DNA of 25,075 nucleotides from an uncultured Eubacteriales bacterium (GTDB taxonomy: Bacteria > Bacillota > Clostridia > Christensenellales > Christensenellaceae), in contig UQXU01000018.1 in assembly GCA_900545085.1 (NCBI GenBank), forward strand, positions 1-25,075, given 5' to 3'. This document shows positions 7,534 to 15,901 of this stretch, one piece after another; position 1 is the first letter of the stretch, and every line of letters begins with the position of its first letter. The notes under the pieces are model-generated. The model worked only from the letters and a program-made list of their open reading frames with translations. It had not been told where the DNA came from and did not search any database. A program made the position numbers and the translations under genes.

Positions 7534-9021
7534 ATGAGACAAGATAAAAACAACTCTAAAAACAGAGTGCAAAACTCTAACACTTCCCCACGCATACGAA
7601 GGAATGAATCTGATTCGGACCTTCTTCCGCCTCTGCGTCCGAATGCCAGAGATAAAAACATAACTATGCCGCCGGAATACTCGGCGCACAATTCCGACCC
7701 CAGACGGAAACAAACCTCTTCAGACAGTCAAAAGCGCCGTCCTCAGGCTTCACCTCAGCGCGGGCAAAGCAGCTCCCGCATTCAAAGTCAAAACGCAGGA
7801 GCGCAGCAGCGAAAACCGGGGAGCAGTCAGACTCAGCGCAGACAAATCAAAGCGCAGCCTCTGCAAAACGGATCAAGCCGCGCCTCCTCTGCTAATCAGC
7901 GCAGCAAAACACAGCAGCGAAGCACAACTCAACAACGAAACGCAGCTCAACAGCGGCGCAAAGAAAGCGGAGCCCCCATCATTCGGGACAGCAGAATGTC
8001 CGGCTCCGGCAAAAACCGCAGCGGCTCTAAACCTGCATCTGCTGAAAAAAAGCATATACACATTTCAAAACGCGCCGCAATGATCGTGCTATGCGTAATA
8101 GCGCTCTTCGCTCTCGTAGGTTTCACAGGCTATAAATTCATAAGAGTAGAAACGCTCACGGTCACCGGCTGCAAAACCTATGATCCAAATTACGTCATCT
8201 CCATATCCGGAATAAAAACGGGAGATCACATTTTTTCATTAAACAAGAAAGAGATTGCTGCAAATATAGACAGCGACCCTCATCTGATTTTTAACGATAT
8301 GCAGTACACTTTTCCTTCTACAGTCACTCTTATTGTGACCGAGCGTGTCGGAGCATGTATCTTCGTGTCAGATAACCAGTATATTATTACAGATTCTGAC
8401 GGTTATATAGTAGAGATAGACAGTACAAAGCCCAGCAGCTCACTGCCAATCGTTACGGGGCTGACATTGAGCAAGGCAGACCTAGGCGAAAAATACGAAA
8501 CGACTGACAGTTTCCGCAAGCTCATTCTCGAAGATCTTCTCAAACAGATCGACGCTCAGTCGCTCTCTGACATAATAACAGGCATCGACCTCACTGACAC
8601 CAACAGTATTAAGCTCAGCACAACATACGGCATAACAGTCAACCTCGGTCAATCCGACGACTTCAGCAGCAAGCTGAGCAAGGCTGCAACTGTGCTGGAA
8701 AACCTCAACAAGCAGGGAAAAACTTCAGGTACTTTGGACGTATCCACAGGCGAAGCGGTCTATCGCGATCCCTCTGCCACTGCGCAGTCATCCGCTTCTT
8801 CATACAGCAGTCCGTCTCCGGGCAGCAGTGCAGGCGCTTCTGCCTCAGCTTCTCCTTCTCCGGAGCCCGAAGCATCGCCTTCCGCGGAACCAAGCTCCTC
8901 CGCCACGCCGGAGAGCTCTCCCTCTGCTTCTGCCGATCCTGACATAAGCAGTTCTTCTCCGGAGCCTGACAGCTCTTCATCAGCAGCGTCGTCTGACCCT
9001 GCAAATCAGCTCGTAGGATAA
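7534..9021 (+). CDS. ftsQ: Cell division protein FtsQ/DivIB with long disordered ends
   Basis: This bitopic divisome protein scaffolds the FtsL/FtsB(DivIC) and FtsW-FtsI septal synthase. In order it has: a 170-residue cytoplasmic region very rich in Gln, Arg, Ser and Asn; one transmembrane helix (about 182-200); a POTRA domain (203-271, VETLTVTGCKTYDP... to ...TVTLIVTERVG); the FtsQ/DivIB beta domain (about 272-410); and an extracytoplasmic Ser/Pro/Ala/Glu tail (412-495). It is about twice as long as the usual 240-280 residues, entirely because of the two ends. The in-frame codon before the ATG is a stop, so the ATG at 7534 is the first possible start; GGGATGG is a weak ribosome site. It points toward ftsW, outside the mraY-murD-ftsW operon. 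Confidence 0.88.
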   Translation: MRQDKNNSKNRVQNSNTSPRIRRNESDSDLLPPLRPNARDKNITMPPEYSAHNSDPRRKQTSSDSQKRRPQASPQRGQSSSRIQSQNAGAQQRKPGSSQTQRRQIKAQPLQNGSSRASSANQRSKTQQRSTTQQRNAAQQRRKESGAPIIRDSRMSGSGKNRSGSKPASAEKKHIHISKRAAMIVLCVIALFALVGFTGYKFIRVETLTVTGCKTYDPNYVISISGIKTGDHIFSLNKKEIAANIDSDPHLIFNDMQYTFPSTVTLIVTERVGACIFVSDNQYIITDSDGYIVEIDSTKPSSSLPIVTGLTLSKADLGEKYETTDSFRKLILEDLLKQIDAQSLSDIITGIDLTDTNSIKLSTTYGITVNLGQSDDFSSKLSKAATVLENLNKQGKTSGTLDVSTGEAVYRDPSATAQSSASSYSSPSPGSSAGASASASPSPEPEASPSAEPSSSATPESSPSASADPDISSSSPEPDSSSSAASSDPANQLVG

Positions 9022-9044
9022 CATAGTCTAATGACAATATCATG

Positions 9045-9088
9045 CTCTCGACTCTATTTTGTTATACATTATGGAGTCGAGAGTTTTT
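9045..9088 (+). terminator. Terminator of ftsQ
   Basis: A perfect 10-bp stem (CTCTCGACTC at 9045-9054 and GAGTCGAGAG at 9074-9083) is followed by TTTTT, 23 bases after the ftsQ stop. Confidence 0.9.
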
Positions 9089-9096
9089 CAATATAG

Positions 9097-9282
9097 GGCG
9101 CCGCCGCCTATAGTGGCGGGGGACATCTGTTCACGGTTCAATAAGGGGCGCCGCCCCGTCATTCAACAAGTGAACGAGAGGCGAAGCCTCTTACGGCTTT
9201 GGCGGCGGATTACACCGCCGCTGCTGAAGGCTTAGATGGAACCCGCCGCCTATAAAGAGGCGGGGGACATCTGTTCACGGTT
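9097..9282. repeat. GC-rich intergenic repeat block with paired direct repeats and hairpins
   Basis: This is the notable content of the 341-base gap between ftsQ and ftsW. Two direct repeats lie at 9101-9138 and 9243-9282: CCGCCGCCTATA, a variable 2-4 bases, then a shared 24-base segment that begins GGCGGGGGACATC and ends GTTCACGGTT. Each copy forms a CCGCC/GGCGG hairpin. Between them are three more hairpins: GGGGC/GCCCC (9145-9157), AGAGGC/GCCTCT (9177-9191) and GCGGCGG/CCGCCGC (9202-9221). No open reading frame of note is present. It looks like a REP/MITE-like dispersed element, but whether it recurs elsewhere in the genome cannot be seen here. Confidence 0.65.
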
Positions 9283-9289
9283 ATAAACA

Positions 9290-9320
9290 ATTAAAAGCAG
9301 CACGCCATGCGCACTGCTTT
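9290..9320 (-). terminator. Terminator of the mraY-murD-ftsW operon
   Basis: On the minus strand AAAGCAGTGC (9320-9311) pairs with GTGCTGCTTT (9303-9294). This makes a 10-bp stem with two G-T wobbles, followed by a T run, about 43 bases past the ftsW stop. Confidence 0.7.
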
Positions 9321-9362
9321 ATTTTAGCTTACTCTACTATTCTAAAAATCAGTTGATTTTTA

Positions 9363-10853
9363 TTATTCGTCTCTCGGACTATGTTTGCCGCTTTGGCGCC
9401 TTTGTTCCTGAGACCTTCCATGCTGCGCGAGCGCCCTGCCTGCGCCTCTGCGCGGCTTGCGCACTGCCTTGACCTCAGACGACGATACCGTAACGGTCTT
9501 TTCATGCTTGGATTTGCTTTTCTCAGCGGAGGTGAGCTTTTCTCGCTTTGCCGATCTAATCTGTACCTTTCTGCGCTCTTCTGCCCAGTTTTTGTACAGC
9601 CTCCGCAAATCGTCCGCTTCGCCTCCGGCCGCCGGAATCGCCGCGTTGCCTTGACGTGATATGTTCAGCACCAGACCTATCATCGCCATAAACATCAATA
9701 CGCTGGAGCCTCCGTAGCTTATAAACGGCAAGACCACGCCGGTCGACGGCAGCAATGTGGTCGCAACGCCTATATTTACGAAAACCTGAATAGCTATCAT
9801 AGCTACAACACCCGAAGCTATAAGCATTCCCGTAAGATCCGGAGCGCGCACCGCAGCCAGCGCTCCGCGCCATATTATCAGCGCAAAGAGAACTATCACC
9901 GCTATACCGCCGACAAGCCCGAGCTCTTCTACTATTATGGCAAATATGTAGTCGCTCTCGCCCATTGGCAGATACAGCATCTTCTGCATACTATTTCCCA
10001 AACCGCGACCGAAAACGCCGCCCGATGCTATCGAAAGGCGAGCCTGCTCTACCTGCCAGAGGGATTCCTGTCCTGTGTATCCGAGCAGTCTGTTAAGTCT
10101 GTATGGTTCCGCTGCGATAAGCACTACTATCGCCAAAGCCATAGCCCCCACCAGCACTCCTATATGGCTCATCCTCGCGCCTCCGAGAATCAGCATACAT
10201 ATCACCAGCGCGCCTATACACATAATAGCGCTGAAGTTAGGCTGTACATAGAGAAGCACGCATATCACCATGAGTATTACCACATACGGCAGCACTCCGC
10301 TTTTAAAGCTTTTTATCTTTCGCGGATCGGCGCCTATGCTGCATCCCATGAAAACTATAAGTGCAAATTTAACTATCTCTGAGGGCTGAATGCTTATACC
10401 TATGTTTATCCATCTGCGCGAGCCGTTTATCTCCGTACCTATTCCGGGTACAAAAACCAGCAGCAGCGAAAGTATCGCCAAAACCATGAGCACTCTATAT
10501 ATCTTCAAATTAGAAAATCTGGACGTCACGCCTTTTTTGGAAACAAATCGTATAAACTTATGATAATCAAAATACATAAAGAATATCATAAGCGCCACGC
10601 CCAACACTACGCATATCAGCTGTTTTACAAAATAATACGTCGCATCATGGTTGCTGCTCGCGCGAATCTCAGCGGTATAGTAGCTGGAACTGAATACCAT
10701 GACCAGACCAAAGCACAGCAATATCGCCATAAGCACAATAAGCGAATAGTCGAAAGACTTTTTGTATTTAACTTCCCTTGCTTTCCCTCTGCCCTGATCC
10801 TGCCTCTGCCTTTTGTTTCTGTGTTCTTCGAAGGACAGTACATTCTCCCTCAC
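9363..10853 (-). CDS. ftsW: SEDS-family peptidoglycan glycosyltransferase FtsW
   Basis: This polytopic membrane enzyme polymerises lipid II glycan strands at the septum together with a class B PBP. About ten transmembrane helices lie between residues 34 and 385. SEDS hallmarks are SRRWINIG...QPSEIVKFALI, GRGLGNSMQKMLYLPMGESDYIFAIIVEELGL, and STGVVLPFISYGGSSVLMFM. The start is GTG, with AAGGGAGAT upstream, 4 bases after the murD stop. The protein ends in an unusually long, strongly basic cytoplasmic tail (about 395-496, rich in Lys/Arg/Ser/Gln). RodA and SpoVE are close relatives; operon position after murD favours FtsW. Confidence 0.91.
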   Translation of the reverse strand: MRENVLSFEEHRNKRQRQDQGRGKAREVKYKKSFDYSLIVLMAILLCFGLVMVFSSSYYTAEIRASSNHDATYYFVKQLICVVLGVALMIFFMYFDYHKFIRFVSKKGVTSRFSNLKIYRVLMVLAILSLLLVFVPGIGTEINGSRRWINIGISIQPSEIVKFALIVFMGCSIGADPRKIKSFKSGVLPYVVILMVICVLLYVQPNFSAIMCIGALVICMLILGGARMSHIGVLVGAMALAIVVLIAAEPYRLNRLLGYTGQESLWQVEQARLSIASGGVFGRGLGNSMQKMLYLPMGESDYIFAIIVEELGLVGGIAVIVLFALIIWRGALAAVRAPDLTGMLIASGVVAMIAIQVFVNIGVATTLLPSTGVVLPFISYGGSSVLMFMAMIGLVLNISRQGNAAIPAAGGEADDLRRLYKNWAEERRKVQIRSAKREKLTSAEKSKSKHEKTVTVSSSEVKAVRKPRRGAGRALAQHGRSQEQRRQSGKHSPRDE

Positions 10854-10857
10854 TCTG

Positions 10858-12234
10858 TCATCTCCCTTCGCTCACCAGTTGCTTGAATACTCTGCCTCTT
10901 TCTTCGAAATTAGTAAACATGCCCCAGCTTGCACAAGCAGGCGAAAGCAGAACAGTATAGCCCGCCTCGGCTCGCTCCGTCGCCTTTTCCACAGCATCCT
11001 CAAAGCCGTCTGCGAGTATGACGTCGCCCTTGAACCCGGCTTTTTGCGCCGCATCAAAGAGCTTCTGTCTTGTCTCTCCCATGAGTACAACTGCTTTAAT
11101 ATTTTCCGTCATGTCCTCAAACATCGGCTCAAACTCGCTGTGCTTGTCAAATCCGCCCAGCAGCAGCACCGTCGGCGTTTTCATCGCGAGGACTGCTTTT
11201 ATTGTAGCGTCCGGGTTCGTTCCCTTTGAGTCGTTTACAAATCTTATTCCGTCTCTTTCGCAAACAAATTCTATTCTGTGCTCCACGCCTTTGAACGTGC
11301 GCAGAGTGTGCGCTATAATATCCGCCGACACTCCCATAGACGCCGCGAGACAAACCGCCGCGAGCGCATTTTCCAAATTATGATCCCCCGGAATATATAT
11401 CTCTTCGGGAGCGCATATGTCAATTTCTTTGTCGTCCTGCTTATATACTATGCGTCCGTTTTTTATAAAAGCACCCTGATCGACCTCTGTCTTTCGGCTG
11501 AACCACAACACCCTGGACGGCAGCTGGAAGCATTGAGCCGCCGTCGCGGGCTCGTCATAATTGAGTACGCCGAAATCATCCTGAGTCTGATTTTCAAACA
11601 TACGGACTTTGCACTGTGCGTAGTACTCCATAGTGCCGAATCTATCCATATGATCTTCTGTTATATTCAGCAAGGCGCACGAACGCGGATGAAATTTATC
11701 TATCGTCTCCAGCTGGAGAGCGGCCGTTTCTGCTACTATAACATCTCCCGGCTTTGTCTCAAGAGAATGCTCCGTAATCGGAATGCCTATATTACCCAGT
11801 ACGAAGGTGTTTCTCCCCGCGTTTTTAAATATCTCGCCTGTTAGAGACGTAGTAGTTGTCTTGCCGTTCGTCCCTCCGATGCAGACGAAATCCGCTTCGC
11901 TCGTCATGTAGCCCAGCTCTATCTCGCTGATAACAGGCTTTCCGCTTTTCATCGCCGTCTGTATGAAGTCAAGCCTCGTCGGTACGCCGGGGCTGAGCAC
12001 CAGCATATCGCAGCTCTCTGCCACTGCGTTTGCATCTCCGCCCAAGGCCAGCTCGCATTTATCCGCAAGCTCTCCCAGCTCAAACTCCGTTTTTGCATCA
12101 TACAGCACAGGCTTGGCGCCTATCTCCAAAAGCAGCGCGCCGGCCGCAATTCCGCTGCTAGCCATTCCTACTACCATAACTCTCCTGCCGCGCAGGCTAT
12201 CTATAAACTCTTTTTTTTCCTTCGCATTAGCCAT
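10858..12234 (-). CDS. murD: UDP-N-acetylmuramoyl-L-alanine--D-glutamate ligase
   Basis: This is a cytoplasmic ATP-dependent Mur ligase that adds D-glutamate to UDP-MurNAc-L-Ala. The N-terminal Rossmann domain carries VVGMASSGIAAG and LVLSPGVP. The P-loop is GTNGKTTTT (121-129), followed by NITEDHMDRFGTMEYY, a GDHNLENALAA segment, EHRIE, NDSKGTNPDAT, and the C-terminal SPACASWGMFTNFEERG. Two positions are unusual: the usual SSFQLE is AALQLE, and the Asp normally following SPACAS(W/L) is Gly438. The length of 458 residues is normal. It lies 90 bases after mraY and 4 bases before ftsW. Confidence 0.94.
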   Translation of the reverse strand: MANAKEKKEFIDSLRGRRVMVVGMASSGIAAGALLLEIGAKPVLYDAKTEFELGELADKCELALGGDANAVAESCDMLVLSPGVPTRLDFIQTAMKSGKPVISEIELGYMTSEADFVCIGGTNGKTTTTSLTGEIFKNAGRNTFVLGNIGIPITEHSLETKPGDVIVAETAALQLETIDKFHPRSCALLNITEDHMDRFGTMEYYAQCKVRMFENQTQDDFGVLNYDEPATAAQCFQLPSRVLWFSRKTEVDQGAFIKNGRIVYKQDDKEIDICAPEEIYIPGDHNLENALAAVCLAASMGVSADIIAHTLRTFKGVEHRIEFVCERDGIRFVNDSKGTNPDATIKAVLAMKTPTVLLLGGFDKHSEFEPMFEDMTENIKAVVLMGETRQKLFDAAQKAGFKGDVILADGFEDAVEKATERAEAGYTVLLSPACASWGMFTNFEERGRVFKQLVSEGR

Positions 12235-12324
12235 ATTTCAACATCTTCTCTCTATAAAAATATCTATAAACCTGTTTATCTTTTTTAATTTCAAATTTTA
12301 TTTTCACAAATTTCCGAACATCTG

Positions 12325-13302
12325 TTAAAAAGTCAGCGCAAACAGCACAATCAGGCACATTATCACAGATACGATAGTGTACATAGCCACAACCTTAGTC
12401 TCATGCATACCTTTAAGTTCAAAATGGTGGTGCAGAGGAGCCATCTTGAAAATCCTCTTGCCGTGCGTAAGCTTAAAATAGCCAACCTGAAGTATGCAGG
12501 AAACGCTGGACGCCACATACATAAGCCCCATAAAAGGTATCAATATCTGCATTCTGGATATTATAGACAGCATGCAGAGCGCCCCTCCAAGGAAAAACGC
12601 ACCCGTGTCGCCCATGAAAACCTGCGCAGGATAAGAATTAAAACGCAGGAATCCCAATATCGCGCCCGCAAGCACAGCCGCGAATATCATCAGATCTTTC
12701 GCCCAGATGTAAGTTCCTATCAAAGAGAAGAATATGATTACATACGTCGCTGCGTTCACCAAAGTAACGCTTCCCGCCAAACCGTCCAAACCGTCCGTAA
12801 GATTTACACTGTTCGTAAGAGCAAGTATTACGAATACATTAAACGGTATGTACCACACGCCCATATGCCATACTTTGTCTGCAATGGGTATGTATATCCC
12901 GTCGCCTATGCTGGGATCGTTGTACGCAAACAGCGCGATAAGTATGGCGAACAGAAACTGAAGGAAAATCTTCTGCCATGGCCTCAATCCCAGCGAGCGC
13001 CTTTTTAAAACTATTATCATATCGTCTATCAGACCGATCAATCCGTATGCCAAAGCGCCGAAAAGCGCAATCCAAGCATACATGGTGATCTGACCGGCGA
13101 ATATCACCAGCGTAAGCACAGCCGCCAGCATCATGATTATGCCGCCCATAGTAGGCGTACCTTCTTTTTTCAAATGCGACTGAGGTCCGTCATCTCTGAC
13201 GTGCTGACCTGCTTTGAGACTTCGCAAAGCAGGTACTATAAACTTCCCGCCTACTATCGCTATTGCAAAAGAAACTATTATTGCCAGAATAAGTGTCTGC
13301 AT
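12325..13302 (-). CDS. mraY: Phospho-N-acetylmuramoyl-pentapeptide transferase
   Basis: This integral membrane enzyme transfers phospho-MurNAc-pentapeptide from UDP to undecaprenyl phosphate, making lipid I. It has about ten transmembrane segments in 325 residues. Family motifs are GTPTMGGI, LIDDMIIVLKRRSLGLRPWQK (Asp pair for Mg2+), NSVNLTDGLDGLA, FMGDTGAFFLGG and APLHHHFELKG. A GGGGGATTGGG stretch precedes the ATG. It is the first gene of a mraY-murD-ftsW operon with its own promoter (13346-13374). The murF, murG and murC genes usual in this cluster are not here. Confidence 0.96.
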   Translation of the reverse strand: MQTLILAIIVSFAIAIVGGKFIVPALRSLKAGQHVRDDGPQSHLKKEGTPTMGGIIMMLAAVLTLVIFAGQITMYAWIALFGALAYGLIGLIDDMIIVLKRRSLGLRPWQKIFLQFLFAILIALFAYNDPSIGDGIYIPIADKVWHMGVWYIPFNVFVILALTNSVNLTDGLDGLAGSVTLVNAATYVIIFFSLIGTYIWAKDLMIFAAVLAGAILGFLRFNSYPAQVFMGDTGAFFLGGALCMLSIISRMQILIPFMGLMYVASSVSCILQVGYFKLTHGKRIFKMAPLHHHFELKGMHETKVVAMYTIVSVIMCLIVLFALTF

Positions 13303-13345
13303 TTCCCAATCCCCCGTGTGTTAGTGGAGCGTCACTCCGCACTTT

Positions 13346-13374
13346 ATTATAACTCAGCATAGTAAAAAATTCAA
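13346..13374 (-). promoter_or_regulatory. Promoter of the mraY-murD-ftsW operon
   Basis: On the minus strand TTGAAT (13369-13374), a 17-base spacer and a perfect TATAAT (13346-13351) lie about 44 bases before the mraY ATG. A bulged hairpin (AGT-GC-GGAG with CTCCACT) follows within the leader. Confidence 0.7.
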
Positions 13375-13458
13375 TCCAATATGAACCAAAGCGCGAACGC
13401 AGATGCAGGAAAGTCACAAGTACATTATATGCGTACCTGACACGAATTATGACAGCTA

Positions 13459-13935
13459 TTATTGTTCAGCTTCTTTTCTGCAGCATTTAAATATCCAGCC
13501 CATAATTTTTCTGCAAAAAGGACCGACAGCGAGTATTTGCAGCGGATATGCCATTGCAAAATTCAAAACCACGGTTTGCAGCCATATGACAGGCAGGTTG
13601 ACAGTAATTCCCGAAGATTCTATCGTTCCAAGCATACTCATAAGAGGCACCATAGTGCATACAGTAAAGGTCTGTATACATAATATAATAAATATCGGTC
13701 TGTCCGCGGGCGTTGCCACCTTGAATGCGAAGCGTTTGGATACTCTGCCCGCAATAAAATATGCACACAGAAAGCCTATCGCCCACTCCAAAGGAAAAGA
13801 GCGCGCCGCGTGAGCAAAGGATGCGTATGTCAGCCCTCCGGTATTTATCGCAACATTGTATACGCCCATTATAAATATCATAATCCACGATGTGACTGCG
13901 GTAAAAACCGCTTCTTCCATTTTGTTTTTAAACAT
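13459..13935 (-). CDS. DUF2798-like small membrane protein
   Basis: This 158-residue protein has four hydrophobic helices arranged as two similar halves. The first is VTSWIMIFIMGVYNVAIN...FPLEWAIGFLCAYFIAGRVSKRFAF; the second is ILCIQTFTVCTMVPLMSMLG...VIWLQTVVLNFAMAYPLQILAVGPF. Each half ends in a basic, aromatic segment, as in DUF2798 repeats. The function is unknown. GGAGG five bases before the ATG fixes the start. It stands alone between mraY and the Bax inhibitor-1 gene, with a possible terminator before it. Confidence 0.78.
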   Translation of the reverse strand: MFKNKMEEAVFTAVTSWIMIFIMGVYNVAINTGGLTYASFAHAARSFPLEWAIGFLCAYFIAGRVSKRFAFKVATPADRPIFIILCIQTFTVCTMVPLMSMLGTIESSGITVNLPVIWLQTVVLNFAMAYPLQILAVGPFCRKIMGWIFKCCRKEAEQ

Positions 13936-13961
13936 TTTTCCTCCAAAATTATATAGTATTT

Positions 13962-14009
13962 AAAAAAATAAATGCCGCCCCGCCGTCCGACATTAGCAGG
14001 GTGACATTT
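13962..14009 (-). terminator. Possible terminator of the Bax inhibitor-1 family gene
   Basis: On the minus strand AAATG...CCCTGC (14009-13996) can pair with GCGGGG...CATTT (13983-13970). The two helices are separated by a 3x3 internal loop and include one G-T pair, then comes TTTATTTTTTT. The fold is imperfect, but the position 40-90 bases past the stop is right. Confidence 0.5.
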
Positions 14010-14047
14010 ATTGTCATAGTTATCTCTATTTATTTTTTAATTCTCTG

Positions 14048-14764
14048 TCAATTTCTCGAACCGCCATTCCCGCCGAAAAGACGAAGAACATACAGGAACA
14101 GATTTATAAAGTCCAGATAAAGCTGAAGCGCTGATATTACGGATGCCTTCTTCAGCATGACGGGATCATACTGGAAGCCGTAATAAAAGGCTTTGATTTT
14201 CTGAGTATCATATGCCGCAAAGCCCAAAAAGACCGCAACGCCCGCCAAATTTATCAACAGACTCATCCCTGATAGATTCAGGAAAAAGCTAAGCAGCGCC
14301 ACCAGAATCAGGCCGAACAGCCCGAACATCAGCACCTTGCGCCAACTCGAAAGATCCTGCTTGGTCACATAGCCAAACACGCCCATTATTCCGAATATTA
14401 CTGCGCTGACCGCAAATATATATACGCACTCCGCTACATTGTATGTCAAAAATACGCTGGAGAACGTTATGCCGTTTATCGCAGAATAGACCAGAAACAG
14501 CACTCTCGCCGCTCCTGCGGAGATCTTGTTAATCGACGCCGTAAGCGCTATTACTATTATTATCTCCACCAGCAATATTATCCAACATGCCGCCCTGGTC
14601 CCATACACCAGCTTGAGCATAGACGGCGAGCTGATCGTAATCATTGAAATTATAAATGTAACCGCCAGACCTAAAAACATCCAAAGATATGTTTTGGCAG
14701 TATATTTTCCTACTGATAACGCGCTTTTGCGAGCTTCACTGGGATCTACAAATCCTACAGGCAT
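14048..14764 (-). CDS. Bax inhibitor-1/YccA family membrane protein
   Basis: This 238-residue protein has a short polar N-terminus followed by seven closely spaced transmembrane helices, with a TYLWMFLGLAVTF start to the first and a final YLDFINLFLYVLRLFGG. The acidic/aromatic end LQLYLDFINLFLYVLRL is diagnostic for the BI-1 (TMBIM/UPF0005) family, which forms pH-gated Ca2+ leak channels. The physiological role in bacteria is uncertain. GGAGTG precedes the ATG. It is monocistronic with its own good promoter. Confidence 0.92.
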   Translation of the reverse strand: MPVGFVDPSEARKSALSVGKYTAKTYLWMFLGLAVTFIISMITISSPSMLKLVYGTRAACWIILLVEIIIVIALTASINKISAGAARVLFLVYSAINGITFSSVFLTYNVAECVYIFAVSAVIFGIMGVFGYVTKQDLSSWRKVLMFGLFGLILVALLSFFLNLSGMSLLINLAGVAVFLGFAAYDTQKIKAFYYGFQYDPVMLKKASVISALQLYLDFINLFLYVLRLFGGNGGSRN

Positions 14765-14808
14765 CTTCTTTCACTCCATTTCGTTTTTTGCTAATTTTTC
14801 TTTATACA

Positions 14809-14837
14809 ATACTATCATCTTTTATTTCTCGGGTCAA
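14809..14837 (-). promoter_or_regulatory. Promoter of the Bax inhibitor-1 family gene
   Basis: On the minus strand TTGACC (14832-14837), a 17-base spacer and TAGTAT (14809-14814) form a sigma-A-like promoter about 45 bases before the start codon. Confidence 0.65.
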
Positions 14838-14881
14838 CAGCATTTGCGCTAAAATTTGGTGTAGAAACGGTGAAGAAAGCA

Positions 14882-14890
14882 TGCTATACT
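14882..14890 (+). promoter_or_regulatory. Extended -10 element upstream of the yitT-like gene
   Basis: TGCTATACT is an extended -10 with no clear -35, about 95 bases before the preferred start. The leader in between shows nothing I recognise. Confidence 0.4.
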
Positions 14891-14985
14891 TTACTTAAAA
14901 TAATACGCCCGTTTGCTTCCGTATCCGCCGTTCGATAGGAGAACAACCTAAGTAAATGCCGGTACATTTTTTCAAGGAGAAAAAC

Positions 14986-15831
14986 ATGCAGAAATTAAAA
15001 ACCTTCGCTCTTTTAACCGGAGGCACTTTGATTACCGTTACAGGAATTTACTTTTTTAAATTCCCTAACAACTTTTCTACCGGAGGAGTCTCCGGAATTT
15101 CACTCATTCTCAGCTCGCTGTTTCCCTCAATCTCCGCAGGTACATTCGTATGGATAATCAATATACTGCTTCTCATCCTCGGACTAATCATCGTAGGCAG
15201 AGACTTCACCGTAAAAACAGTGTATTGCAGCCTTTTGATGTCCTTTTCTCTTCGCCTTCTGGAGATAATACTCCCCCTGAACGCGCCGCTGACAAATCAG
15301 CCCTTCCTCGAGCTTTGCTTCGCGGTGCTTCTCCCTGCCATAGGTTCGGCAATTCTTTTTAACTGCGCCGCCAGCACGGGAGGGACCGACATAACCGCCA
15401 TGATACTCAAAAAATACACCTCATTAAACATAGGGCGAGCTCTTTTAATAGTAGACATAGGCGTTACGTTCAGCGCGTTTTTCGTTTTTGGTATAACAGT
15501 CGGCATGTTCTCCGTTCTCGGTCTCGTAGCCAAAACCGTGGTTGTAGATAACGTAATAGAAAGTTTCCACATGTCAAAATATTTGTTTATAATTACCAAC
15601 AAACCTGACGATGTGGGTAACTTTATCACGAAGTTTGTACATAAGGATGCCACCACTTGGGAATGCCGCGGTTTTTATACAGGTGAATCGCGCACGCTCA
15701 TGCTCACCGTTATGCGCAGATCGCAGGCGCTCTTCGTCCGCAAATACGTTCGAGAGATAGACCCGAATTCATTTATAGTTATGTCCAACTCAAGCGAAAT
15801 TATCGGCAAAGGATTCCGTAATCAATTTTGA
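14986..15831 (+). CDS. YitT family membrane protein with C-terminal DUF2179 domain
   Basis: The 281-residue protein has five or six transmembrane helices (YitT_membrane), beginning TFALLTGGTLITVTGIYFF with the family's NNFSTGGVSGIS loop and a later NCAASTGGTDITAMIL repeat of it. A cytoplasmic DUF2179 domain (about residues 205-275, FIITNKPDDVGNFITKFVHKDATTWECRGFYTGESRTLMLTVMRR) closes the protein. The start at 14986 is chosen because AAGGAG lies just upstream; an ATG at 14956 lacks a site. Function is unknown, and some relatives have been linked to transport. A strong terminator follows. Confidence 0.9.
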   Translation: MQKLKTFALLTGGTLITVTGIYFFKFPNNFSTGGVSGISLILSSLFPSISAGTFVWIINILLLILGLIIVGRDFTVKTVYCSLLMSFSLRLLEIILPLNAPLTNQPFLELCFAVLLPAIGSAILFNCAASTGGTDITAMILKKYTSLNIGRALLIVDIGVTFSAFFVFGITVGMFSVLGLVAKTVVVDNVIESFHMSKYLFIITNKPDDVGNFITKFVHKDATTWECRGFYTGESRTLMLTVMRRSQALFVRKYVREIDPNSFIVMSNSSEIIGKGFRNQF

Positions 15832-15842
15832 CAAATTTAGCA

Positions 15843-15873
15843 AAGCCTGACGAACTGAATCGTCAGGCTTTTT
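15843..15873 (+). terminator. Terminator of the yitT-like gene
   Basis: A perfect 11-bp stem (AAGCCTGACGA at 15843-15853 and TCGTCAGGCTT at 15860-15870) with a 6-base loop runs into TTTTT. It lies 12 bases after the stop. Confidence 0.93.
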
Positions 15874-15901
15874 ATCTTTAGTATATTTTTCGGAGATCTG
15901 C

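Noticed and set aside
9097..9282. CRISPR-like array
   Set aside because: Only two repeats about 100 bases apart, with internal hairpins, no regular spacers and no cas genes.
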